A stretch of 8,417 nt of DNA, from NCBI GenBank assembly GCA_003135255.1, contig PLAX01000041.1:1-8417 (forward strand), written 5' to 3'. The notes under the pieces were generated by a model that ran no database searches, was not told the origin of the DNA, and saw nothing but the letters and a program-made list of their open reading frames with translations. Positions 1 to 8,417 of the stretch are shown here, in pieces (the first letter of the stretch is position 1; every line of letters starts with the position of its first letter). Origin of the DNA: Candidatus Dormiibacterota bacterium (lineage in GTDB: Bacteria > Chloroflexota > Dormibacteria > Aeolococcales > Aeolococcaceae). The translations under genes and the position numbers were made by a program.

Positions 1-603
1 CAGCTGCTGGTTGGCCAGCTCGATGATCGCCTTCTCGATGTCCTCGGTGTAGGCGGCGAGACCGAGGATGGGCCAGCCGTTGCGGACGATCTGCTTGGTG
101 ACGTCGGTGCGCAGCACCTTGAGCAGCTGCTCGGCCACCCAGTTGGTGACCGCGGAGTTGTCGGTGACGTCGACGGTGCCCACCAGGTTGACCAGCAGGG
201 AGGCGGGCTCCACCACCTTGAGGCTGTAGTCGCCGAAGACGCGCAGCGACACGATCAGCGTGCTGACCGGGTCCTGGACCGAGTCGATCCTGCCCCCGAA
301 GCGGTTCTGGGTGAACTCCCGGTTGCCGATGAAGTACAGCTCGGCGCGGTAGAGGTTGCCCCCGGTGAGGGCGTCGGCGAAGATGCCGAGGAAGGGCAGC
401 TCGGTGGCGTCGATCGAGTGCCTGCCGGGCGGCAGGGTGCCCTTGACCTGACCCTGGTACATGAAGACCGCGACCTCGTCCGGGGCGACGATCGCGTGGG
501 TGAAGCGCCGGATCTCGTGGTCAGGCCACTTGAAGACGATCTGGCCCTTGCGGTCGTCGGGGACCGCGATGTTCTCTCGTGCTCCCGGGAAGAAGCCAGG
601 CAT
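1..603 (-). CDS. SPFH/Band-7-like protein (Band_7_1, 'virion core protein' type), partial
   Basis: The first 201 codons of a gene that leaves the window at base 1. The product starts MPGFFPGARENIAV and shows the beginning of an SPFH (Band 7) domain: residues about 33-70 carry FTHAIVAPDEVAVFMYQGQ and then LPPGRHSID, the pattern of the bacterial Band_7_1 branch, whose members are often labelled 'virion core protein'. It continues as a soluble mixed alpha/beta segment with no signal peptide or membrane helix. Family members, such as YdjI of Bacillus, are linked to membrane organisation and envelope stress, and many carry a C-terminal zinc ribbon that would lie outside this window. The ATG at 603 is supported by an AGGAG box 10 bases upstream and an in-frame TGA shortly before it. 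It lies 35 bases behind the small membrane protein on the same strand, so the two are probably co-transcribed. The family call is fairly sure; the biochemical role is not known. Confidence 0.85.
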   Translation of the reverse strand, partial: MPGFFPGARENIAVPDDRKGQIVFKWPDHEIRRFTHAIVAPDEVAVFMYQGQVKGTLPPGRHSIDATELPFLGIFADALTGGNLYRAELYFIGNREFTQNRFGGRIDSVQDPVSTLIVSLRVFGDYSLKVVEPASLLVNLVGTVDVTDNSAVTNWVAEQLLKVLRTDVTKQIVRNGWPILGLAAYTEDIEKAIIELANQQL

Positions 604-611
604 GGGCGTGT

Positions 612-621
612 CTCTCCTCTC
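612..621 (-). promoter_or_regulatory. Ribosome binding site of the SPFH-like gene
   Basis: On the minus strand this reads GAGAGGAGAG, with the AGGAG core at 618-614, 10 bases before the ATG at 603. It is the clearest Shine-Dalgarno sequence in the window and fixes the start of the SPFH-like gene. The other genes have weak or no such box. Confidence 0.7.
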
Positions 622-638
622 GCTGAACCGTCAGCAGA

Positions 639-950
639 TTATGGGTTCTGGGTCGGCAGGCCCAGGGCGCGGCGCACCGACCCGATCTGGAGCAAGGCCC
701 ACAGGCCTCCCGCGACGACCGCGAGGCCAAAGCCACCCATGGCGATCAGGGCGCAGATCACCAGCACGGTGAGCGCACCGTGCGCCCCCGCCGTCGCGAC
801 CAGGATCATGAGGAGGATCCACGCGCACATGGCGGCCAGCGCGGCGGCGGCACCGACAACGGCCAGGCCCACCCCGACCAGGGCGCCGAGGGCCCGGTCG
901 ACGCCGGAGCGCGGGGAGAGATTCGGGCTTGGGTTGAACCAGGGCCGCAC
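639..950 (-). CDS. Small hydrophobic membrane protein of unknown function
   Basis: A 103-residue protein with a GTG start and TAA stop. Residues 1-19 are polar and Pro/Ser/Arg-bearing (RPWFNPSPNLSPRSGVDR). Two long hydrophobic stretches follow, about 20-54 (LVGVGLAVVGAAAALAAM, then CAWILLMILVATAG) and 59-87 (LTVLVICALIAMGGFGLAVV), enough for two to three membrane helices joined by a short GAHG turn. The tail is short and basic (SVRRALG). I do not recognise a family. Coding is supported by this hydrophobic pattern and by its fit just upstream of the SPFH-like gene (35-base gap), so it may anchor or partner that protein at the membrane. The GTG at 950 lies only three codons after an in-frame TAA and has no Shine-Dalgarno box; a leaderless mRNA or a start further in is possible. 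Other frames here are also open because of the high GC, which limits certainty. Confidence 0.7.
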   Translation of the reverse strand: MRPWFNPSPNLSPRSGVDRALGALVGVGLAVVGAAAALAAMCAWILLMILVATAGAHGALTVLVICALIAMGGFGLAVVAGGLWALLQIGSVRRALGLPTQNP

Positions 951-956
951 GGCTGC

Positions 957-986
957 AGCTTAGTCGGCCGGGTGGCGGAGCGTCAA
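957..986 (-). promoter_or_regulatory. Candidate promoter for the membrane protein/SPFH pair
   Basis: On the minus strand TTGACG (986-981) resembles a -35 box. After an 18-base spacer TAAGCT (962-957) fits the relaxed TANNNT -10 form common in actinobacteria. Six bases later comes the GTG start at 950, so the transcript would begin at the start codon or within a base of it. This agrees with the absence of a ribosome binding site. Seen by eye only; the -10 matches the strict consensus at just three positions. Confidence 0.35.
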
Positions 987-1104
987 AGTACGGGGAAACG
1001 CTCTCGCCTGCGGGCCACGACGTCGGCACCGTGATGGCCCGCCAGGCCCGGGGGCGCGAGTACGATGGTGCGCACCGCGCCGCCGGCGCTCGGCGGCTGC
1101 GCCG

Positions 1105-3210
1105 GTGAGGGCGGCGGAGCCCCCCGACGCATCACCCACCGCACCTCATCCCTCCTCGGAGCCGCGCCCGTTGGCCACGTCCAGGAACCCCGTCCCCCCC
1201 CGCCGCCCGCGAGCCGCAGCCACGGTGCCGGCACCCACCGCGACGCCCACCGCCCGCGTCGTGATCGAGCAGCCGCGACCCGTCGTGGAGTGCGGAGCGC
1301 TGCCGGCCAAGGCCACCGCAGGGATACCGCTCGCCATCAGCGGCTCGATCTTCGCGGACGGCCACGATCTGGTCATGGGGTGGGTCCGCCACGGCCGGCC
1401 CGGCTCCGGCGGGGGCACCGCCGAACGCTGGCAGGAGCTCCCGATGCGAGCGCTCGGCGACGACCGATTCGGCGCCGTCATCACCCCCACACGGGTGGGA
1501 CCGTGGTCCTTCGAGATCGTCGCCATGCCGGACCTCTACGGCAGCTGGGTCGGCGAGCTCCGGGTCCGCCTCGATGCGGGCCAGGACATCGCCCTCGAGC
1601 TGGAGGAGGGGGCACGGATGGCGGACCGGGCGGCGGCCCTCCCCGGCACCGGCGACGGCGACCGCCTGGAGCTGGGCGCCCTGTCCACCCGCCTGCGCGA
1701 CCCGAGCGTGACGCAGGCGCATCGCCTCCACGAGGCGGCACGGCCGCCGGCGGTGGCGCTGATGCGGCGCACGGCCGACCGCGAGACCGCCACGCGCTCC
1801 GGACCGTGGCGGCTCATCGTGGAGCGCGAGCTGGCCGGGTTCTCCGCCTGGTACGAGATGTTCCCGAGGTCGGAGGGGGCGCAGCCGCCTCACAGCGGCA
1901 CCTTCCGGACCGCGGCCGCCCGGCTTCCCGCCATCGCCGCCATGGGTTTCGACGTGGTCTACCTCCCTCCCATCCACCCGATCGGCCACAGCTTCCGCAA
2001 GGGGCCTAACAACGAGACCGAGTCGGCGCCCGCGGATGTCGGCTCCCCCTGGGCCATCGGGGCGGCAGAGGGTGGCCACACCGCTGTCCACCCCGACCTC
2101 GGGACCCTCGACGACTTCGCCCTCTTCGTGGCGGAGGCCAGTCGCCAAGGTCTGGAGGTCGCCCTCGACTACGCGCTTCAGTGCAGCCCTGACCATCCCT
2201 GGGTCGGCGAGCACCCGGAGTGGTTTCGCCACCGCGCCGACGGGACCGTCCGCTACGCGGAGAACCCGCCGAAGCGCTACCAGGACATCTACCCGCTGGA
2301 CTTCGGCACAGTGGACCGCGCCGGTCTCTGGGCAGCGCTCCGCGACGTGGTGCTCTTCTGGATCCGGCACGGGGTGCGGATCTTCCGGGTCGACAACCCG
2401 CACACGAAGCCGTTCGCTTTCTGGGAGTGGTTGATCGCCGAGATCCACCGCCACCATCCGGACGTCGTCTTCCTGGCCGAGGCGTTCACCCGGCCGGCGG
2501 TGATGCAGCGGCTGGCCAAGCTCGGGTTCAGTCAGTCCTACACGTATTTCACCTGGCGCACCACCAAGGCGGAGCTGAGCGAGTACCTCACCGAGCTGTC
2601 CCAGACCGAGAGGGTGGACTGGTTCCGGCCCAATTTCTGGGTCAACACGCCCGACATCCTCCATGCCTATCTCCAGCAGGGAGGACCGGCGGCCTTCCGG
2701 GTGCGCGCGACCCTGGCGGCGACGACCGCCCCGTCCTGGGGCATGTACAGCGGCTACGAGCTCTGTGAGCGGGTGGCTGCCGAGCCGGGCAGCGAGGAGT
2801 ACGCCTGCTCCGAGAAGTATCAGCTCCGGCCGCGCGATTGGAACCGCGCCGACAGCCTCGCCCCGTACATTACCCGGCTCAACGAGATACGGCATCGCCA
2901 CCGCGAGGCGATCGCGCTGCTGCCGGCACTGCGCATCCAGGAGATCAAGAACGACAGCATGCTCTGCGTCAGCCGGGTGAACCAGGCGCGCGACGACGCG
3001 CTCCTGGTGGTGGTCAACCTCGACCCTTACCATCCCCAGGAGGGCACCATCTGGCTCGACCTGGAGGGGCTCGGCATCCCCGGGGACATCCCCTTCGAGG
3101 CACACGACGAGCTGACCGGCACCACCTACGTCTGGCAGGGACCGGAGAGCTATGTCCGCCTCGACCCGGCCCAGCAGTCAGCCCACGTCCTCCACCTTCG
3201 GCAGCGATGA
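1105..3210 (+). CDS. glgE: Alpha-1,4-glucan:maltose-1-phosphate maltosyltransferase (GlgE)
   Basis: Transfers maltosyl units from alpha-maltose 1-phosphate to the non-reducing end of an alpha-1,4-glucan with release of phosphate (GH13_3, cytoplasmic). A Pro/Ala/Thr-rich tail (residues 1-50) is followed by the N-terminal beta domain, which begins RVVIEQPRPVVECGALPAK, the GH13 barrel from residue 246 (FSAWYEMFPRSEG, YLPPIHPIG, FRKGPNN) and a C-terminal beta domain from about 605. The likely nucleophile is D430 (FRVDNPHTKP), the acid/base E459 (FLAEAF), and the third carboxylate D517 (NTPDILH). N387, K390 and Y392 in ENPPKRYQD match the phosphate-binding loop described for Streptomyces GlgE. At 701 residues it has the usual family length. 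The start is uncertain: GTG 1105 has no Shine-Dalgarno box, while TTG 1171 (residue 23) has GGAG nine bases upstream, and GTG 1225 would begin just before the conserved domain. It is first of four coupled genes; its TGA overlaps the treS ATG. Confidence 0.96.
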   Translation: MRAAEPPDASPTAPHPSSEPRPLATSRNPVPPRRPRAAATVPAPTATPTARVVIEQPRPVVECGALPAKATAGIPLAISGSIFADGHDLVMGWVRHGRPGSGGGTAERWQELPMRALGDDRFGAVITPTRVGPWSFEIVAMPDLYGSWVGELRVRLDAGQDIALELEEGARMADRAAALPGTGDGDRLELGALSTRLRDPSVTQAHRLHEAARPPAVALMRRTADRETATRSGPWRLIVERELAGFSAWYEMFPRSEGAQPPHSGTFRTAAARLPAIAAMGFDVVYLPPIHPIGHSFRKGPNNETESAPADVGSPWAIGAAEGGHTAVHPDLGTLDDFALFVAEASRQGLEVALDYALQCSPDHPWVGEHPEWFRHRADGTVRYAENPPKRYQDIYPLDFGTVDRAGLWAALRDVVLFWIRHGVRIFRVDNPHTKPFAFWEWLIAEIHRHHPDVVFLAEAFTRPAVMQRLAKLGFSQSYTYFTWRTTKAELSEYLTELSQTERVDWFRPNFWVNTPDILHAYLQQGGPAAFRVRATLAATTAPSWGMYSGYELCERVAAEPGSEEYACSEKYQLRPRDWNRADSLAPYITRLNEIRHRHREAIALLPALRIQEIKNDSMLCVSRVNQARDDALLVVVNLDPYHPQEGTIWLDLEGLGIPGDIPFEAHDELTGTTYVWQGPESYVRLDPAQQSAHVLHLRQR

Positions 3211-4979
3211 GCGACATGGTGTCCGCGCCCACCTCCAGCACGGTGGCCCCCGCGCCCGAGCCCCGGCCCGCCGGCGTGACGCCCACGACTCCGGCCCCGC
3301 GAACCTCTCCTGACGGGCAACCGGGCGCGGGCGACCGGGACCCGCTCTGGTTCAAACGCGCGGTCTTCTACGAGGTGCTGGTCCGCGGATTCGCGGACAG
3401 CAACGACGACGGCGTCGGCGACTTTCCGGGGCTGATCCAGCGCCTCGACTACCTGCGCTGGCTGGGCGTCGACTGCCTCTGGCTGCTGCCGTTCAACGAC
3501 TCCCCACTCCGCGACGGCGGCTACGACATCAAGGACTACTACTCCGTCCTGCCCGCCTACGGCACGGTCGACGACGTCCGCGAACTGGTCTCCCGGGCTC
3601 ACGACATGGGGATGCGCGTGGTCATGGACCTCGTCCTCAATCACACCTCCGACCAGCATCCCTGGTTCCAATCCGCCCGCTCGTCGCCGACCTCACCACA
3701 CCGCGACTACTACGTCTGGTCGGACACCAAGAACCGGTACAACGACGCCCGGATCATCTTCGTCGACACCGAGACCTCGAACTGGACCTGGGACGAGAGC
3801 GCTGGGGCCTACTACTGGCATCGTTTCTTCAGCCATCAGCCCGACCTCAACTACGACAATCCCAAGGTCCACGAGGAGATGGTGGACATCTGCCGCTTCT
3901 GGCTCGACGTGGGGATCGACGGTTTCCGTCTCGACGCGGTCCCCTACCTCTACGCCCGCGACGGCACCAACTGCGAGAACCTGCCGGAGACCCACGCCTT
4001 CATCGCCGAGTTGCGGGCGACCCTCGACCGCGAGTACGGCGGCGGCCGCGTGCTCCTGGCCGAGGCCAACCAGTGGCCTGAGGACGTGGTCGACTATTTC
4101 GGGACCGAGGAGAGCCCCCAGTGCCACGTGTGCTTCAACTTCCCGCTCATGCCCCGGATCTTCATGGGGCTGCGCCGGGAGCAGCGCTACCCGATCACCG
4201 AGATCCTGGAGCGCACCCCGGCGCTTCCCACCGTGAGCGCGCAGTGGGGGATCTTCCTGCGCAACCACGACGAATTGACCCTGGAGATGGTCTCCGATGA
4301 AGAGCGCGACTACATGTGGCAGGAGTACGCGCGGGATCCCAGGATGAAGCTCAACCTGGGCATCCGGAGGCGTCTCGCCCCGCTGGTCAACAATGGACGG
4401 CGGCAGATGGAACTCTTCTACGGGATGATCCTCTCCCTGCCGGGCAGCCCGATCCTCTACTACGGTGACGAGATCGGTATGGGCGACAACATCTACCTCG
4501 GCGATCGGGACGGGGTCCGCACCCCGATGCAGTGGAGCGCCGACCGCAACGGCGGCTTCAGCCGCGCCGACTTCGCGCAGCTCTACCTCCCCCCGCTGAT
4601 GGACCCTGTGTACGGGTACCAGTCGGTGAACGTCGAGGCTCAGCGGCGCAGCGAGACCTCGATGCTCCAGTGGCTCCGCCGCTTCGTCGCCGTCCGGCGG
4701 CGCTGGCCGGTCTTCGGCCTGGGGAGCTTCGAATCGCTCAATGCGACCAACCCGTCGGTGTTTGCGTACCTCCGCACCCACGAGGATCATGCGGTACTGT
4801 GCGTGAACAACCTTTCGCGGTTCGCCCAGCCGGTGGAGCTGGACCTTCGCAGGTACGCCGGGATGACCCCTGTGGAGATGCTGGGGAGGGTCCACTTCCC
4901 GAAGGTCCGGGAGCTGCCCTATCTGCTCACCCTCGCCCCCCACGGGTTCTACTGGTTCAGCATCGAGAGCATTCCATGA
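3207..4979 (+). CDS. treS: Trehalose synthase / maltose alpha-D-glucosyltransferase (TreS)
   Basis: Reversibly isomerises trehalose and maltose in the cytoplasm (GH13_16), and here supplies maltose to Mak. The 590-residue length suits a stand-alone TreS; there is no fused kinase domain, since Mak is the next gene. Residues 1-45 form a Pro/Ala/Thr-rich tail, then the barrel begins at WFKRAVFYEVLVRGFADSN. Motifs in order are GGYDIKDYY, LVLNHTSDQHPWF (N145, H146), GFRLDAVPYL with nucleophile D243, LLAEANQWPEDV with acid/base E286, and FLRNHDELTLEMV with D355. TreS-typical segments YGDEIGMGDNIYLGDRDGVR and TPMQWSADRNGGFS follow, and then a C-terminal beta domain. The ATG at 3207 overlaps the glgE stop (ATGA), which suggests translational coupling; ATG 3216 is a minor alternative. 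The same frame stays open upstream inside glgE, but that part is a shadow of GlgE. Mycobacterial TreS also has an N-terminal tail of similar size. Confidence 0.96.
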   Translation: MSDMVSAPTSSTVAPAPEPRPAGVTPTTPAPRTSPDGQPGAGDRDPLWFKRAVFYEVLVRGFADSNDDGVGDFPGLIQRLDYLRWLGVDCLWLLPFNDSPLRDGGYDIKDYYSVLPAYGTVDDVRELVSRAHDMGMRVVMDLVLNHTSDQHPWFQSARSSPTSPHRDYYVWSDTKNRYNDARIIFVDTETSNWTWDESAGAYYWHRFFSHQPDLNYDNPKVHEEMVDICRFWLDVGIDGFRLDAVPYLYARDGTNCENLPETHAFIAELRATLDREYGGGRVLLAEANQWPEDVVDYFGTEESPQCHVCFNFPLMPRIFMGLRREQRYPITEILERTPALPTVSAQWGIFLRNHDELTLEMVSDEERDYMWQEYARDPRMKLNLGIRRRLAPLVNNGRRQMELFYGMILSLPGSPILYYGDEIGMGDNIYLGDRDGVRTPMQWSADRNGGFSRADFAQLYLPPLMDPVYGYQSVNVEAQRRSETSMLQWLRRFVAVRRRWPVFGLGSFESLNATNPSVFAYLRTHEDHAVLCVNNLSRFAQPVELDLRRYAGMTPVEMLGRVHFPKVRELPYLLTLAPHGFYWFSIESIP

Positions 4980-5002
4980 GGCCTTCCGCGCGGTGGCTCT
5001 GA
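4976..5002 (+). other. Eight-codon mini-ORF at the treS/mak junction
   Basis: An ATG at 4976 overlaps the treS stop as ATGA, exactly as the treS ATG overlaps the glgE stop, but the frame encodes only MRPSARWL before a TGA at 5000-5002. It runs across the proposed GTG start of mak (4993) in a different frame. It could let ribosomes from treS re-initiate and then slip back to mak, it could mark a frameshift that removed an older mak start, or it could be chance. Nothing else supports translation. Confidence 0.25.
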
Positions 5003-6509
5003 ACACCGATCCCAGCGCGATGCGGCTGGAGCCGTTCGGCATCGCCGGCGCGACCGGCGACATCCGGTCGTGGCTGCTGAGGGCGCGCTGGTTCGGCGGC
5101 AGGCAGCACCGGGTGGAGCGGGTCGAGCTGGACGACCTCGCGGTGCTCCGGGCCGCGGACCCGGCCGTCCTCTTCACCCTCTGGCGGGTCGACTACGCGG
5201 ACGCGCCCACGGAGACCTACAGCCTCCCGCTGGGGATCAGACTGGGCCCCCACCCGATCGCCGATCTGGGCCCCGATCACCTGATCGGGACGGTGGCGTC
5301 GGCAGGCGGCTCGCTGCTCGTCTACGACGCTCTGGCCGATCCCGAAGCCGCGGTCGAGCTGTGGCGGATGCTGGCCGAGGAGCGGGAGATCGAGACCGGC
5401 GCCGGTCGGCTGATCAGCCGGCGTCTGGTTGGCATCGACCCCGGCATCGCCGATCGTCCCCGGCTCCTGGACGTGGAGCAGAGCAACTCCGCGGTGGTCC
5501 GGGGCCACGTCGACTTCCTCAAGTGGAGCCGGCGCATCGAGCCGGGTCCCAGCGTGGAGCTGGAGATGGCCCACACCCTCGGGGAGCGGCACTTCGCTCA
5601 CGTGCCGGCCCTTCACGGGCATCTGAGCTACCGGCGCGGAGCGGGCGAACCCGCCCTCCAGGCGCTGCTGCACGCCTATCTCCACAACGGCACGCAGGGG
5701 TGGACGCTGGCCCTCACGTCGCTGCGCGATCTCTACGCGTCTGCGGAGGAGGCCGGGACGGGTTCCGCCCTGGAACGCTGGGAGCTGGTCGACGACCAGG
5801 GCGGGTCCTTCCAGGGCGAGGCCGCCCGGCTGGGCACGGTCACCGCCGAGCTGCACCTGGCCCTCGCCGATCCCGAACACAGCAGCGTCCTCGCCCCGGA
5901 GGCGGTCGGCCCCGCGCAGCTCTCCGCCTGGGCGGACGCGATGACCGGCCAGCTCGATCGCCTGCTGACCTCGGGCGACCCCGTCCTCGCCCCGCTGCGC
6001 GAGAGGCGGGAGACGCTGGTCGCCCGATTCGACGCGCTCCGCCGCCTCGGCGAGGGCGGTCTGGCGATCCGGGTTCACGGCGACTACCACCTCGGCCAGG
6101 TTCTCCGAACCGACGAGGGGTGGAAGATCATCGACTTCGAGGGGGAGCCGGCCGGCGAGGTCGAGGCGCGGCGTCGGCGCTCCTCGCCGCTCCGCGACGT
6201 GGCGGGGATGCTCCGCTCCTTCGATTACGCCGCCGCCGCGGCGCTGGCGGAGCGGATGCGGCCCCACGATCCCCTCTGGCACCACCTCTCGGCTGCCGGC
6301 GAGGCCTGGGCTGTCGCCAATCGCGACGCCCTCTGGGCCGCCTACCTGGAGCGCGTCGACGGGACCGGGCTCCTCCCCGAGGGCGGCGGCGCCCTGGTGG
6401 TCCGGCGCGCCTTCGAGGTCAGCAAGGCGGTCTACGAGGTCGGCTACGAGCTCGGTCACCGACCCGGCTGGGTGGGGATACCCCTCCATTTCCTGCTGGC
6501 GGCGACGCC

Positions 6510-6513
<4 letters not shown>
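4993..6513 (+). CDS. mak: Maltokinase (Mak/Pep2), ATP-dependent
   Basis: Phosphorylates maltose at C1 with ATP to give maltose 1-phosphate, the donor used by GlgE. The 506-residue product has the N-terminal cap (SWLLRARWFGGRQ), an ATP-lobe segment with VEQSNSAV (Q163-N165) and K177 in FLKWSRR, the catalytic loop HGDYHLGQVLR (H362, D364) and the metal-binding IIDFEGEPA (D381, E383). It ends with the SSPLRDVAGMLRSFDYAA and KAVYEVGYELGHRPGW signatures of mycobacterial and streptomycete maltokinases. It is about 50 residues longer than the roughly 455 of Mycobacterium tuberculosis Mak. The start is unsure: GTG 4993 follows a weak TGAGG (4977-4981), and ATG 5020 (codon 10, MRLEPFG) has no ribosome binding site. 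There is no terminator-like gap on either side; 13 bases separate it from treS and its TGA overlaps the glgB GTG. Confidence 0.93.

Positions 6514-8417
<1,904 letters not shown>

Noticed and set aside
418..963. 181-codon plus-strand frame across the left genes
   Set aside because: It runs antisense to the SPFH-like gene and the membrane protein and its product is low-complexity Arg/Ala/Pro. The minus-strand readings give a recognisable SPFH domain and clear membrane helices.
631..1029. 132-codon minus-strand frame overlapping the membrane protein
   Set aside because: Its translation is Arg/Gly/Pro-rich and looks like a frame shadow; the frame at 639-950 has a sensible hydrophobic pattern.
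1061..1066. TACGAT as a -10 box for the glgE operon
   Set aside because: It fits TANNNT, but no -35-like hexamer lies at 16-19 bases upstream, and such six-mers are expected by chance. The glgE promoter therefore stays unassigned.
951..1104. RNA gene, riboswitch or terminator in the divergent gap
   Set aside because: I found no tRNA-like fold, known riboswitch core or hairpin followed by a T run. The gap looks like an ordinary divergent promoter region.
1132..3105. 657-codon open frame on the minus strand opposite glgE
   Set aside because: It is the antisense shadow of glgE, produced by high GC. The translation is Arg/Gly/Val/Glu-rich with no recognisable domain, while the plus strand has complete GlgE motifs.
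3693..6489. Two long minus-strand open frames (3693-5177 and 4957-6489) opposite treS and mak
   Set aside because: Both are antisense shadows with repetitive, low-information composition. They cover the well-supported catalytic regions of TreS and Mak.

Overview
The window is about 70% G+C and densely coded. It comes from a free-living high-GC bacterium. The genes, their order and the GTG starts fit best with an actinomycete or a similar high-GC soil lineage (for example Dormibacterota or Chloroflexota). The sequence alone does not settle the phylum. Nothing points to a plasmid, phage, transposon, CRISPR array or RNA gene.

Left part (1-950, minus strand): a probable two-gene operon. A 103-residue hydrophobic membrane protein is followed, after 35 bases, by an SPFH/Band-7-type protein that runs off the left edge. 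A possible -35/-10 pair just upstream of the membrane protein would place the transcription start at or next to its GTG codon, so its mRNA may be leaderless. The 154-base gap (951-1104) separates this pair from the divergent glg operon and holds no gene.

Right part (1105-8417, plus strand): a tightly packed glgE-treS-mak-glgB operon. GlgE and TreS overlap by ATGA, TreS and Mak are 13 bases apart, and Mak and GlgB overlap by GTGA. GlgB is cut by the right edge after 636 codons. Together these genes make the GlgE pathway: TreS interconverts trehalose and maltose, Mak phosphorylates maltose to maltose 1-phosphate with ATP, GlgE transfers maltosyl units onto an alpha-1,4-glucan, and GlgB adds alpha-1,6 branches. 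All expected catalytic residues of the three GH13 enzymes and the kinase motifs of Mak are visible, so the route looks functional. The same gene order is known from streptomycetes, so this is a recognised system and not a new one.

The points worth a second look are smaller: uncertain starts for GlgE and Mak, a mini-ORF at the treS/mak junction, Pro/Ala/Thr-rich N-terminal tails on GlgE and TreS, the candidate leaderless promoter, and the SPFH/membrane-protein pair next to a storage-glucan operon.
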